A program made the position numbers and the translations under genes. A DNA stretch of 64,000 bases from Sternotherus odoratus. Lineage: Eukaryota; Chordata; Testudines; Kinosternidae. Positions 11,001-22,670 of the stretch are shown here, in pieces (the stretch's first letter is position 1; each line of letters opens with the position of its first letter). The DNA is taken from assembly GCA_032164245.1 (NCBI GenBank), contig JAVMKO010000010.1, forward strand, positions 33,058,189 through 33,122,188, in the 5' to 3' direction. The notes beneath the pieces are model-generated. The model was not told where the DNA came from. It saw nothing but the letters and a program-made list of their open reading frames with translations, and did no database searches.

Positions 11001-14000
11001 TTGGCCAGGCTAATTTCTCAAGCCTAGATCCCCACTACCCTGGAAATACCAGGCTGCATTAACTCTCTGGGCGTGGCATGGGATGATACACATCCCCGGT
11101 GGCTAAAGCCACAGCTCCCCCCTTTCCTGGGGAGACTCGCAGGGCCTAGGGCAGTGTGGATGCTGCAGTGGAAGACAATGACCTTAATGCTCCAAGGATG
11201 ATGGCAGAGGATTTAAGCTAATCTTAGGACAATAATTCTGCCCCCCATCAGAGTGTTACATCCTGCTCCCCTAAATTCACCCTGTGGATGGGGATGTTCT
11301 TTACTCTCTTCCTAAAAACAGATGCGTCACTTGAGCTACGTTCCACCCCAGAGGTGGCTGCATTTCAGCAGTAAATTATCCCCTCCTAATACTTTGGCAT
11401 ATTTCAGGATGGAAGGTATCTTAGGCGGTATCTACACAGGTGCTGCAGGTGTGTTGCTGTACTGTAGATGCTTCCTACAGTCACAGGAGGGGTTTTCCAA
11501 CTGGTGTAGGTCAGTGGTTCTCCACTGGGGGTGGTGTACTGCTGAGGGTACGCAGAGGTCTTCCAGGGGTACAGCAACTCATCTAGATATTTGCCTGGTC
11601 TTAGAACAGGCTACATAACAAGCACTAGCAATGTTGGTACAAACTAAAATTTCATACAGACAGTGACTTGTTTATACTGCTCTAAATACAATTCACTGGA
11701 ATGTAAGGACAATATTTATATTCCAGTGGATTTGTCTTATAATTATATGGTAAAACTGAGAACGGAGCCATTTTTCAGTGATAGTGAGGCTGTGACACTT
11801 TTGTATTTTTAGGCCTAATTTTGCAAGGAAGTTGTTTTTCAGTGTGGTGAAACTTGGGGGTACACAAGACAAATCAGACTCCTGAGAGGGGTGCAATAGT
11901 GTGGAAAGGCTGCGAGTCACTGGTGTAGGAGATCCATCTCTCTGAGCGGTGATAACTAGCTGCATCTACACTAGGGGTTAGGTGGGCTTAATTATGTTGC
12001 TGGGGGGGTGGATTTTTCACACCCCAAGTGACATAGCTGGGTCGATCTACATTTTAAGTATACACCAGGCCTTCGCTGCCACCGATCACATGGCACCATA
12101 TTTAGGTGGCCTCTCTCTCACCAGCCGGAGCACTTCCCTGAGTGCTGCCCGTTTGGCTGGTAACCAAGTGGTGGGGGTTAAACATGCCTCTCTTAACAAG
12201 CAAGGGACAAACCAGCCCAGACTGCCTCAAACCTGCAGCCTTCAGTTACCAGCCTCCTTGTCCCAGCCCCCCCGCAACTCCCAGGGAGGGCAGCAGGCCT
12301 GGCTCTCTCCATGCTGGGCTCACAGCTATAGGGTTCCCGGGGAAAGGGGGTGGGTGGGTGCTGGGCTGATACGCAAGCTGGATACAAACCGGAGATGGAC
12401 CCAAGCAGAGATTTCTGCTCAGGATCTAGAGTAGAAACACTCCTGATCTGGGAGCAGTGGGCGCTGGGGTTTGGACTAGGCCCTCTGTAAAGACTGGATC
12501 CAAACCCTCGGGCCGGGAGTCCTGGGTCAGGGCCTTCTCTACTATTAACGCTCTCAGTTGCTCTGCTTCTTTAAGAACTCGTTCAGAAATCAACCCCCTT
12601 TTCTATGTTAAGGTGACCCGGGCGCAGCAGGGGAGAAAGGGAGTCCAGGGGCAGTCGGGCCTCCAGGAACCCCAGGGCCCCGCGGGGACATGGGGCCAAT
12701 GGGACCCTATCCTGACTTTGCGCATATCAAAATCGGACGAAGGGGACCAGTGGTGAGTTACAAAAGCCCCACCCCCAGAGCGCCGGAGGCCAGCCCGCCA
12801 TCCCCATTGGCCAATGGCTCCTTCCCCTGCCCAGACCTGGCAAATAGGCCCCTCCCACACACCCAACCCAACCCTGCCCAGCCAGATTCAATGACTTTCC
12901 CCTCTCCTGCAGAGACACCCCCCCCCCCGCAATGCTTCCTGCTCCTCCCCCTCTCTCCAAGAGATCCACCGCCAGCAGCTTTTCCCTGTCACTAGATCCA
13001 CTTGCTGGACCCCCAGCCACGAGCATCCTTCCCCTGTCCAAGCCACCAGAGCTGGTTCCCTGTCCCACAGCTAGCAGGCACTCAGCCCCCCCCCCCCCCC
13101 CCCCGTGCCACACATGCGCTCCACCCTTTGGATGCACTCGCTGAAGATCCAGAATTGCAATGATCTCGTTTACTCCTACACTAAGTTCTGTGTTTGTGCT
13201 TCTCCTAGGGTGCTCCTGGGGCACCGGGAAGGAATGGCCAGAAGGTACCACAGCTTCCATTATTATCTGTATTGGCTTCGAGGCCCTCAATGGGGCTCCA
13301 TGGTGCTAGGCGCTGTACACATACACACAGTGGTTCCTGCTGCACAGGGGCTCTCCTGCCGCTCTGATTCCCAGTCCCCTGTCTCAGCTCCCAGCAAAAG
13401 TAACAGAATTCCTTAAGTGGCTCACAGCCAGGAGAAAACAAGTCTGATTCTCCAGTGCCCTGCCTCTCTGGCCATTATCTACAGTGCAAACCAATTCTGA
13501 TCCATCGACACAGGAAAAATTAGAGTCCAGAGTTCTCTGCTGGGGTGACTAACCAGCAAACATGCACTTTTCTGACTAGGCTGTTCTAGCCTCAGAACCA
13601 GCCGCAGGGGGCAGGAGAGCTGGGGAGGAAGTACAGGCCCCCATTCTAGCTGCAGCCTCCTCTTGGGCAGCAGAACTTTCCGCACGAGCAGGGTGGTGGT
13701 CCAATTGCAACCTGAGTGGGTACATCTGGTCGACCTGCTCTTGCTTGCGCAGAAGAGGTGAGGCGCTCCCCCCCAGAAGTGGCTGCATTTCAGTGGTCGG
13801 CGAGTGATCCCTGGGGCTGTGTGTGAAAACCCTTTGAGACGCGAGGTGCTATAGGAACAGGTGTTGAGTGGGGGATTCAATTCTCCTTTGCTCAGATGGC
13901 TTTATGTGTTGGAGGAGTTGGGGGGGGGGGGAGAGGAATCACCTCTCTGCTTCCCCCTTGTGGCCCAGTCAGACATTACTCACCCTGTCTCAGTGTCTCC

Positions 14001-15169
14001 AAGTCAGTCACTGCCTCTTGCGGGGTCCAATGCAATGGGCATCAGCCCCCCAGCTCAGGCATGTTTGAGTCCCACCCCTTCTGGGTAGGGGAGTCCCAAA
14101 CTACAAGCAAGCTGTGAGCTCACAACAGGGTCAGCTGAGGAGTCTTCATCAGGACCCCAGGCTTCTGCTCTGGGGCGGTCTTCGAACAGCCCCTCCTTTG
14201 GTCAGTTGCATGGACCAGCCATCCCATCCCTTGGGGGCCTCAGCCAGGCTGCCAGCTGTCCCCGACCCCTGGCTCCTCTCCCCAGGACAGAGAGAAGAGC
14301 TCTGGGCTTCTGCCTGCTCAGCCCTGCGCTAAGCTGGGCCTTCTCCCTTGAACACCCGCCATTGGCTGCAGGTGTAGCAGGGCGGGGCTCATTGGAGCCA
14401 CAGACCCTCATTAAACCCCTCCCAGGCAGAGAGGGGCCGGTAGGCCCCAGCACAAAGGTGGTTTTATTCTCAGTCAGTACAAAACTCTCTTTGGTGCAAG
14501 CTGGTTTTGGGGGTGAACTGTGGCCAGCAACACAGCTTGTTCTGAGGCCAAACAACAGGCCGGAGCCTGAACTGGTGGTGATCAACCTGGCTTAAGTCAG
14601 AGCACAGACTCTAGGCACCCTGACAGCAGGCCCATACAAAAGCACAAAATATCCCCTGGCAGCAGAATCCCAGAAAACATGAACTTCCCAGCCCGTCGCT
14701 GAGAAATCCCACAGCAGCTTTATCCCCACCTGAAAGACCCAACCTTCAGCGCCCTTGTCAAATCGATGGGCTTTGACAGTGATTTAAATCCCCTCCCCTG
14801 CTCCGCAACAGAATTCATACGGCTGCTAGTCCCCGCTCTGACCTCTGCTTTCTGTTTTAGGGCGAACGAGGATACCCTGGTCCCCGAGGGCCACCGGTAA
14901 GAATGGAAAACCAATTCACAGCACGGAGTATCAGGCAAAGCAAGGGTCAGAAACCTCCGCCTGGGCCCCAGGTCTCCACTGCCTTGCTCCTTGGGCAAGT
15001 GAGTGTGAAATTCAGCCGGTCTGATTTGTCAGCACTTGGTCCCCACTGTGTTTGGGTGTAAATGGCCGCACAAGGTTCAAGGCAGTGGAGAATCAGGCCT
15101 CAGGGGGCCGAGAAAGTCTCTAAGGTTAGCCTGATGCTGGGTGCGTCTCACAAGCGTCTGCACCCCCCC

Positions 15170-15205
<36 letters not shown>

Positions 15206-16723
15206 CCCATAATTCATCGGTTATTTTAGTACAGGGGTGGGCAAACTTTTTGGCCCAAGGGCCACATCGGGGTGCAAAACTGTATGGAGGGCCGGGTAGG
15301 GAAGGCTGTTTCTCCCCAAACAGCCTGGCCTCTGACCCCCCGCACTTCCTGCCCCCCTCAGAACCTCCAACCCATCCAACCCCACCTACGCCTTGTCCCC
15401 TGACTACCCCCTCCCCACCCCAATCACCCCCCCAGGACTCTACCCCCTATCTAAGCCCCCCTGCTCCTTTTCCCCGATTGCCCCGACCTCTATCCACACC
15501 CCCATCCCCTGACAGCCCCCCAGGACTCCTATGCCCTATCCAACCAATCTTCCCCCCCATTTCCCTGTTTTCTGATTGCCCCCTGGGCCTCCTCTGCCCC
15601 CTTATCTAACCCCCTGGCCCAAGCCCAGGCCCCCTTACCATGCTGCTCAGAGCAGTGTGTTTGGCTGGAGCCAGACGTGCTGCCTCACAGGAGCACGCAG
15701 CCCCACCCCCCAGAGCATTGCCCGCACAGTGGCGTGGCTCCAGAGGAGGGGGGACAAGAGGGGAGGGGCCGGGGAGAGCTTCCCGAGCCGGGAATTCAGG
15801 GGCCAGACAGGAGGGTCCCGTGGGCCAAATGTAGCCCGCAAGCCGTAGTTTGCCCACCCCTGTGTTAAGCCCAGACAACATGCTCTGCCCTGGACAAGAC
15901 ACAAAATAAAGACATTCCCTGCCCCAGTGGCTTACAATCCAATAGACCCAATGGGAGAAGATGGGGAACCTAGAGGAAGGAGGAATTTATATGGTCAGAT
16001 CCCTCTCTGGTGTGAACTGACACAGCACCATAGAGCTCAGTGGGTCCTCCCCAGCTGGTATAAAGCAGCAAACAAAGATCCCTCTGACCGGGGAACTTGC
16101 TGTTCACAACAAGCAAGGCCGGGCCCACAGAATCCAACGGACTTGAGCCCACCCGTGTGCATCGTGGCGATGGTGCAAGACTACCCCACAAGAGTCCTGT
16201 TCTCCGCAAAGCCATCCCTGAGGGGAGGAGGCACCTAGCAGCGCCCAGCCAAGTAGAGCCTTGATTCCTGGCTCTGCTCCCTGGGGGAATGCCAGCCTCT
16301 CCTACCTGCAACCAGCCCTTTCCTGCCACTCGCCCCCCCTTCCCCGAACACAACCTCCGACAGGCTGGCATTGATCAGACTTACCATGGCGGGAGTCGGG
16401 GTCTGGACCCTGGACATCTTTACGTTCGGCCAGCACGGGAGCCTGGCCAGTCCGGCCTGAGCCACCAGGACAGAGCTCTGTGCTCACAGCGAGTCTCTCT
16501 TCTCTCCCCACAGGGCCCCCCGGGCTCCTTTGACTTCCTGCTCCTGATGATGGCCGACATCAGGAATGACATCATTGAACTACAGAAGAAAGTGTTTGGC
16601 CAGCGCCGGAGGATGGAGTTTGAGGTGCCGTCTGCCAACAGCAGGGACTCGGAGGTGCACGAATGGGGATCCGGCCAGGAGGAGCTGCTGCGGGGGCCTA
16701 GACCCACGCGCTCAGCCACATGA
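7950..16723 (+). CDS. CCBE1-like secreted EGF/collagen protein, 3' nine coding exons (partial gene)
   Basis: Nine exons (7950-8002, 8940-9074, 9396-9533, 9704-9810, 10656-10776, 12613-12752, 13209-13244, 14861-14896, 16514-16723) join without a frame break into 324 codons plus stop. Order of parts: Cys-rich segment [15 protein letters not shown], a six-Cys EGF-like module, a calcium-binding EGF (starts DIDEC), a linker with two Cys, a collagen stretch with one break ([10 protein letters not shown]), a second collagen stretch, and the C-terminal module [20 protein letters not shown]. This is the layout of CCBE1, an extracellular matrix protein that helps ADAMTS3 process VEGF-C in lymphatic growth (known for CCBE1, inferred here). 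The linker and the last ~40 residues are much more diverged than expected for a CCBE1 ortholog, so I call it a paralog. The signal peptide and first exons are not visible. The gene converges on CYP1A. Confidence 0.88.
8940..9074 (+). CDS. CCBE1-like exon, EGF-like module
   Basis: The acceptor is ctctttgcag and the donor gtgagt. The exon encodes six Cys in EGF spacing, including [20 protein letters not shown] and ending in PYCL. This is the best conserved part relative to CCBE1. It ends in phase 1, so its last G joins AC of the next exon to make the Asp that opens the calcium-binding EGF. Confidence 0.92.
9396..9533 (+). CDS. CCBE1-like exon, calcium-binding EGF module
   Basis: The acceptor is aaccccag and the donor gtgagt. 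The translation begins [10 protein letters not shown] and contains [12 protein letters not shown], which fits the Asp/Asn hydroxylation pattern of cbEGF modules (C-x-N-x4-Y-x-C). There are six Cys. It ends in phase 1. Confidence 0.92.
9704..9810 (+). CDS. CCBE1-like exon, linker between EGF and collagen parts
   Basis: The acceptor is ctcttccag and the donor gtggga. The exon encodes a linker with two Cys ([11 protein letters not shown]) followed by TVSQLSQK, which resembles the short heptad-like segment before the collagen region of CCBE1. It is less conserved than the EGF exons and ends in phase 0. Confidence 0.82.
10656..10776 (+). CDS. CCBE1-like exon, linker end and collagen start
   Basis: The acceptor is ctccccag and the donor gtacat. 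It starts LLLPSLDN, runs through a basic linker and ends in the first Gly-X-Y triplets [10 protein letters not shown]. The split Gly codon at its end (phase 1) continues in the next exon. The linker is strongly diverged from CCBE1. Confidence 0.8.
11512..11922. mobile_element. hAT-type non-autonomous element
   Basis: Ends CAGTGGTTCTCC...GAGTCACTG form short inverted termini. The flanks gtgtaggt (11504-11511) and gtgtagga (11923-11930) are a 7/8 target duplication, as in hAT elements. It lies in the intron between CCBE1-like exons 10656-10776 and 12613-12752. Confidence 0.7.
12613..12752 (+). CDS. CCBE1-like exon, collagen stretch 1 and break
   Basis: The acceptor (ttctatgttaag) has a weak pyrimidine tract. 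The donor is gtgagt. Eleven Gly-X-Y triplets are followed by [20 protein letters not shown], a break in the collagen repeat that CCBE1 has at the same place. It ends in phase 0. Confidence 0.9.
13209..13244 (+). CDS. CCBE1-like 36-nt collagen exon
   Basis: The acceptor is gcttctcctag and the donor gtacca. The exon is exactly 36 nt, phase 0 at both ends, and encodes four collagen triplets ([12 protein letters not shown]). Small symmetric exons of this kind are usual in collagen genes. Confidence 0.88.
14861..14896 (+). CDS. CCBE1-like 36-nt collagen exon
   Basis: The acceptor is tctgttttag and the donor gtaaga. A second 36-nt, phase 0/0 exon, encoding [12 protein letters not shown]. Confidence 0.88.
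15172..15202. repeat. (CA)n microsatellite
   Basis: About 15 CA units in the last intron of the CCBE1-like gene. Confidence 0.9.
15232..15862. mobile_element. hAT-like element, CAGGGGTGGGCAAAC type
   Basis: Ends are CAGGGGTGGGCAAAC and GTTTGCCCACCCCTG, with a C-rich body of low complexity. Related elements lie at 21921-22662 and 58374-59354. Long open frames here are only proline-rich repeat. Confidence 0.75.
16514..16723 (+). CDS. CCBE1-like last coding exon with stop
   Basis: The acceptor is tctccccacag. It begins [20 protein letters not shown], then a helix-like ELQKKVFGQ, the CCBE1 C-terminal signature. The remaining ~40 residues are acidic and basic, with no clear similarity to the CCBE1 tail, and end RSAT before TGA at 16721-16723. 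Confidence 0.92.
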   Translation, partial: GPPGSFDFLLLMMADIRNDIIELQKKVFGQRRRMEFEVPSANSRDSEVHEWGSGQEELLRGPRPTRSAT

Positions 16724-17825
16724 CCAGGTGACAGACCCCCCGCTCCCTGGCAGCCGGACACTCCAGAGCCGTAGCTTGGACACGTGATGCTCCAGGGATG
16801 TTCCGTGGTTGCCAGACGTTGCAGCTGATTGGTCCCCTTGGGCCAATCTGATCCCCCCCCCCCCCCCATCACAGCCGCTGTCCAGAGGAGAGAGTCTATT
16901 TATTATGAATGGTAAAAGTTCTATTTTTACACTAGAAAGAACGGAAAAGGGGTATTTTTATAAAGGTGCTTTTCTGTCTCTTTGAAGAAGACGGGACATT
17001 CTCCAGACACAGGGAGGAAGCCCTGGATTTGCTTCTCCGCAGCAGCTCAGCATCTACCAGCAGTTTATCTCCAGGGGAAATGTAGGGCAAATGAGCTGAA
17101 AGGAAGGAGTAAAACACAGAGGGCCCGATTCTCTTCTCACTCCAGTTTTACACCGCGGTCACTGTGTTAATTTCACTGAGGTTGCTCCTGGCTTAGGCTA
17201 GTGTGAGTGGAAAATCAGGTGCGGATAATCTCAGAGCCCTGCTGATATGTCCAAGGGAGAATTCATTACTGACCTCAGATTTGACTGCCTGCGTAACCTT
17301 GCTCCAGAAAGCTCAGTGCAACGCCTACTTTCTGTCCCTTGCTAGTGATGACAGATTGATGAGGCTGCTACCGCTGGGTCTTTTATGGTTTCAGATCCCC
17401 GCTGCCAATAACCCACATGGTAGGAAGAGAGAGACAGAACACGCCAGGCAATTAGTAAAAGCTCACTGTGCATGCAGGGCCCTCCTTGCCTGGGGGGTTG
17501 GGGTCACTCTTAGCCCTGGGCTTTCATCCAAAGGAACTGTGAGCACAGGTTACCTCCATAAATACTAAGGACCAAATGCCGCTGTGAATCTAAGCTGCTA
17601 TCATTTTTGCACCTCTCCTCTTGTCAATTACATGATTCTGGTCTTGCCCTCACCTCTGACTTTGGTCTCTGTAGCAAGAGAGATGGCATGGAAATAGCTG
17701 CAAGGAGAGGGATGTGAAGAGGTTCCTTCTCCGGCTCTCTGGACCTGGGGAGAATGTCATCAGAACATGAACAAGGGAATGAGCCCTTCATACTCTCTAA
17801 TAAAGGCCCATTAATGAGTGTTATA
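16724..17825 (+). other. Probable 3' UTR of the CCBE1-like gene
   Basis: Non-coding sequence follows the stop. The first AATAAA seen in this direction is at 17799-17804, after which a transcript end near 17820 is plausible. A short repeat of the 'gggcccgattctc' type sits at about 17120-17215. The UTR end is inferred only from the hexamer. Confidence 0.35.
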
Positions 17826-18930
17826 CTAAATCAACAACTGAATCGCATGCATGGAGGGTGAATTCAGGGGTTCCAGAGCACTCCGTAGACAAAACTCTCC
17901 AGTAGGTGGCAGCTGGGGTTTTAAAATCCACCCTCCGTTTTAGCACAGGGGCACTGGAGACATGAACACCTGTAATTTGCACATAAGTGAAACAGCAAAG
18001 GCGTGTGAAGGAAACTCGTGCAACCAGGAATCCAGGCTCTTCCACAAACACACTGCTGCTCTCAGGGGGATGGAGGCTGCCTTAAGATGGGCTCTGCTGA
18101 GGATCTGTTATGCCGCTAACAGAGGAGCAGAGAAGCCAGTGGTGAGGCTTGGCGTGCTGTGGAGTGTGTGACAAAAGCCCAGTTCTCACACTACATCTCT
18201 GCTGTTATTCTCAATAGCAGCAAAAGGGCCCTAAGGAGATCAGGGCTTCATCATGCTAAGTGCTGCATCCTCCCAGAGATAGAGCCCCATACCCTCCAGA
18301 GCTTCCCAACTGCATAGAAACGTGACTGGGAGGGGAACCAAGGGGAGGGCAGGGCTGTCCGACTATCACACAGCAGAGCGGGGACTGCAATCCTGTTCTC
18401 CTGATGCCTAACATGGTCTCCTATCCTAGACTATTCATCCACTAGTGCAATGTGGCTGCAAAACCCTACCATAGACACCGTTTACACCACTGCAGTGTGG
18501 CTACAGGAGGGGACTGCCCTGAGCCAGCTGCCTTGGTGTAATTACATGGGGGGGAGGGGGGTAAACATCTGACTGTAGGCCTGGTTTTAGGGGATGGATG
18601 GAACTTCCTGGAAAGTTAAAAATAAATCTATTCAATAGTTTAGGAATTTAAATTGTGGGCCAGAGCCTCAGATGGTGTGAACGGAAGACAACGGAGCTCT
18701 GCTGATTTTCCACAGCTGAGCCTATGGCTCGGTCTAGCCAAGGCTTAAATGATCCTTATCCATCTTCGTTTCTTTCCCCTGTTTTTATCTATCCTAGGTA
18801 CTATTGTGGCCCCCATTGGGCATGTCATGATCTGTAATGTATTCATCCTCACAACACCCATCCCTTTTGTACACATGGGGAAACTGAAGCAGACAGGCTA
18901 AGGATGTGTCGTCACTGGAGTGTTACCTCA
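17826..18930. other. Intergenic, nothing recognised
   Basis: No exon or conserved motif was seen. One short repeat of the 'gggccagagcctcagatggtgtgaa' type lies at about 18655-18720. Confidence 0.4.
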
Positions 18931-18939
18931 GGCTCTGAC

Positions 18940-19682
18940 TGGCACGTAGGAAGGAAGAATCCCAGGCACTGCTACAGGCGGGGGACCAACTGGCTCAGGA
19001 GCAGTTCTGCAGAAAAGGACCTGGGGATTATAGTGTACGAGAAGCTGGATATGAGTCACCAGTGTGCCCTTGTTGCCAAGAAGGCCAACGGCATATTGGG
19101 CTGTATTAGTAGGAGCACTGCCAGCAGATGGAGGGAAGTGATTATTCTCCTCTATTGGGCACTGGTGAGGCCACATCTGGAGTACTGCGTCCAGTTTTGG
19201 TCCCCCCACTACAGAAGGGATGTGGACAAATTAGGGAGTCTAGCAAAGAGCAACTAAAATGATCAGGGGGCGGGGGCACATGACTTACGTGGAGAGGCGG
19301 AGGGAACTGGGGTTATTTAGTCTGCAGAATAGGAGAGTGAGGAGGGATTTGATAGCAGCCTTCAACTACCCAAAGGAGGGGTTCCAAAGAGGATGGATCT
19401 AGACTGTTCTCAGTGGTAGCAGATGACAGAATAAGGAGTAATGGTCTCAAATTGCAGTGTGGGAGGTCTAGGTTGGATATTAGGAAACACTATTTCACAG
19501 GTGAAGCACTGGGATGGGTTACCTAGGGAGGTGGTGGAATCTTCTTTCTTAGGAGTTTTTAAGGCCCAGTTTGACAAAGCCCTGGCTGGGATGATTTAGT
19601 TGGGGTTGGTCCTGCTTTGAGTGGGGGTTGAACTAGATGACCTCCTGAGGTCCCTTCTAACCCTGATATCCTATGATTCCTT
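18940..19682 (+). mobile_element. CR1 LINE, 3' end with reverse-transcriptase tail
   Basis: The stretch holds the conserved end of CR1 ORF2 ('gaaaaggacctggggatt...', 'ctggtgaggccacatctggagtactg...') and its 3' UTR. It ends in the typical 'gaactagatgacctcctgaggtcccttctaaccctgatatcctatgattc'. The frame is broken by stops. Sense strand is +. Confidence 0.9.
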
Positions 19683-19689
19683 CACCCCT

Positions 19690-21920
19690 CCTCGTGACCA
19701 CACACGAAACCCTCTCGCCTGCATATGGTGGTGTTTTCAAACCAGGCAAGCTGGTCCCGCTGTGAGTGCAGTCTGACATCCCCAGGGGAGGGGGGCACTT
19801 CTTTCACTGGGTCTGCTAACCCATGCACTTTGCAGCAAGGATGCAGGCTAACTCACCTGGAAAGACAGTCCTCCAGTGCCTTCCCACAATCCCCCACACA
19901 CATGCCCACAAAGACCGGAAAGTTCTCCCACAATTCACTGGGAAAGAATCATAGAGCCAATCAGTGCACTGCTAAGAACCATGCTAAGAACCATGGGATA
20001 TGTCCCCAGAAGTCTTTGTAACCAGCAGTGTGGACACAATAATGTAGGGAGGGCTTTGCCATGGCTGCTCACAGGCAGGCTAGGCTAACCCAGATAGTCA
20101 GACCTGGGTGCCAGTCACTTGGACATAATTTGCAATGAAAACCCTAAGTGACTTGCCCAAGATCCCAGAGGAAGCCTGTGGCAGGGCAGGGCAGGGCAGG
20201 GGAGTTGGGTCTTATCACTGGGCTGTCTTCCTCCCCCTATGCCTAGTAGGGGGATGAAGATGGCGGTGTTAGAATAAGGGGGTGGGGTTTTTTTGGGTCC
20301 TCTTTACAAATGACTTGTAAGACGAGGATCTCAATGCTGATGTGAGGGAGTGATCATGTTTAGGCCAAAAATTATGAAGTTATGCATCACGGTTGTCTCC
20401 ACTAGCACCGTGGCAGCGGGTGAATTAAAAAGTATTTGTCAGATTCCAACATCTAGAACTGGATCGTTGACGACTATTAGACTTGGGTCATTGATGCGAA
20501 TGGGAGCAGGACTGGGCCCATGGTGCCTGGCCAGGGTTGCATGCTGAAGAACCCACAAAAGAGAAGGTCTTGTACGGTGCGTCCCTTAAAGTGTGCAGGT
20601 GCCTTTCATCCAAGGCCAATCGAAGCTCTGTCCAGTCATTCCCTGAACCACACAACACCTTGGGAATTAGGTGCACCCTAGTGCCTCCATGTTACAAATG
20701 GGTAAACTGAGGCACAGATGGGCTTGTCCAAGGCCACCTAGCAAGTCAGAAGCAGAGCAGAGTTCTTGCTTCCTGAGCCTCTGTTTGGTCCACTAGAGAT
20801 CATACTAGCTTTTCAAGGAGCTGGTGGAAACCTCTCAACGTGTGTCTTGTGAGCAGAGGGAGATGAGAATTGAAAGACAGAAGGCTAGTTCCCAACACCA
20901 CTTCCTGTCCATAGATCACTGGGCCCTAATGTGCCATCTGCAAGCAATGGGAAGGGGACGTGTTATTGGCAGCTGAGCTGAGAAGAGGCTCCAGAACCCT
21001 TCAGTGGGCTCCAGTCCACCAGCAAACACCTGTGTTGCCAGCCATCCAAGCCAGCCCTTCATTCCCACCAGGAGCAGTTGGTGCAGGTGGACTATGGCCT
21101 GTGCCTGGTATTTCTGGGTGATGGGGAGGGCGCATCACCTGTGAAGGGTGTGCAGTGATGCCTCCTGGGAGACAGAAGGCAGAGACCACAAGAGGATTGT
21201 GGGCGGTGGCAGGGGCTGAAGCAGCTTTTGGGGCAATTTGGAGGAGGCTTGGGGGCCATCATGGAGGGGCCATAATCACCCCCTTGGCCTTTCTCCCCTC
21301 TCGCCCCCCCATGCCCTCCCACTTTCTCCAAGACTATCTCCTGTGACTTGAATGTCCTGCCACTGTCCCGCTTCCCTCTTGGGTCCACTCCCTCCCAGAG
21401 GGATCCACCCAGCCCTGGGGCAAGGGGATCGTGTCATCAACTCCTCCAGTGTAATTTACACCAGTGCAGGGGGATGTGAAGGGACGGCTGTGTGGAGAGG
21501 AAAGACAGGTTTGAGGCAGCTCCACCGAGCCTGCAGCTCTCCCCAGGCAGCCTTTGCGGGCAGGAAGCTCTTATCTTTCTATCTACCTTTCTTTCCTTCT
21601 TAACCTCAGGACAAACTCCATCCTCACGCTCTCTCTGATTAACACGGCACTTCATTGTACCTCTAATTACTTGGTGCATCCAATCAAAGCTCCGCCTTCT
21701 CTCCAGAGGGGAAAGGAAGAGAACACGGAATGGGGGGTTGACTTTGGACCATGAAGAAATGTTAATTATTGCTAGACACACACAACAAATAACCCAGTGA
21801 CCAAATGCATGAGAGGAGCTCAGTGGAACAATGGAGTTGAAATCATCTACTATATCCCAGTTACACGGCTCAGCAGCAACTAAACTCAATGAAAAACATG
21901 TCTCAATGCAAGAACTAGAG
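19690..21920. other. Intergenic, no gene recognised
   Basis: A MIR/tRNA-SINE fragment in reverse lies at about 20680-20815 ('aaatgggtaaactgaggcacagatgg'). Otherwise the sequence appears unique and non-coding. Confidence 0.4.
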
Positions 21921-22662
21921 CAGGGGTGGGCAAATTATGGCCCCCGGGCCACATCCGGCCCACAGGACAGTCCTGCCCGGCCCCTGAGCTCACCAGGGAG
22001 GCTCCTCCCAGCCCCTCCCCTGCTGTCACTCTGCAGCCTCAGTACACCGCACAGGCAGCACTCTGGGGACAGGGCTGCATGCTCCTGCGGGACCATGGCA
22101 TAGTAAGGGGGCCGGGACAGGAACCGGGGGATTGGATAAGGGGCAGGGAGTCCTGGAGGGTAGTCAGGAGACAGGAAGCAGCCGGATGGTGCAGAGGTTT
22201 GGGGGTAGTGGTCAGGAAACAGGGAATGGGGTTGGTTGGATAAGGCGTGGGAGTCCCAGGGGTCTGTCAGGGGGTGGGGGGGATAGGGGTCTGGGCAGTC
22301 AGGGACAGGGAGGAATGGGTAGGGGTTGAGGTCCTGCTGGGGGGGGGGGAGTAAGGGAAGGGGGTCTATGGATGGGGCAGTCAGGGGACAAGGAGCAGGG
22401 AAGCTTAAATAGGGGGTAGAGCCCTAGGGGGTTGGTTAGGTGTGTGTGGGATCTCTGGAGAGGGCGGCCAGGAGACAAGGAGTGGTGGGGTTTGAATGGG
22501 TCAATGGTTCTGAGGGGGGGGCAGTCAGGGGACTGGAAGTGGGAGAGAGTCAGATAGTGGGCAGAGCCAGGAGGTTTGGGGAGGCACAACCTTTACTACC
22601 TGGCCCTCCATACTGTTTTACAACCCCATGTGGCCCTCGGGCCAAAAAGTTTGCCCACCCCG
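21921..22662. mobile_element. hAT-like element with internal G-rich tandem array
   Basis: Ends caggggtgggcaaatt...agtttgcccaccccg. The flanks aactagag and taccagag resemble a decayed 8-bp duplication. The body (about 22100-22560) is a loose tandem of 'gtcaggggacagggagcaggg...ggttggata' units. Confidence 0.7.
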
Positions 22663-22670
22663 TACCAGAG

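Noticed and set aside
15250..15609. Proline-rich open frame
   Set aside because: It falls in the C-rich body of a hAT-like element.
7950..16723. Calling the + strand gene CCBE1 itself
   Set aside because: Linker and C-terminal tail are too diverged, and the neighbour is CYP1A, while CCBE1 is linked to LMAN1 elsewhere.
18904..19257. 117-codon open frame
   Set aside because: It is the decayed end of CR1 ORF2, not a host gene.
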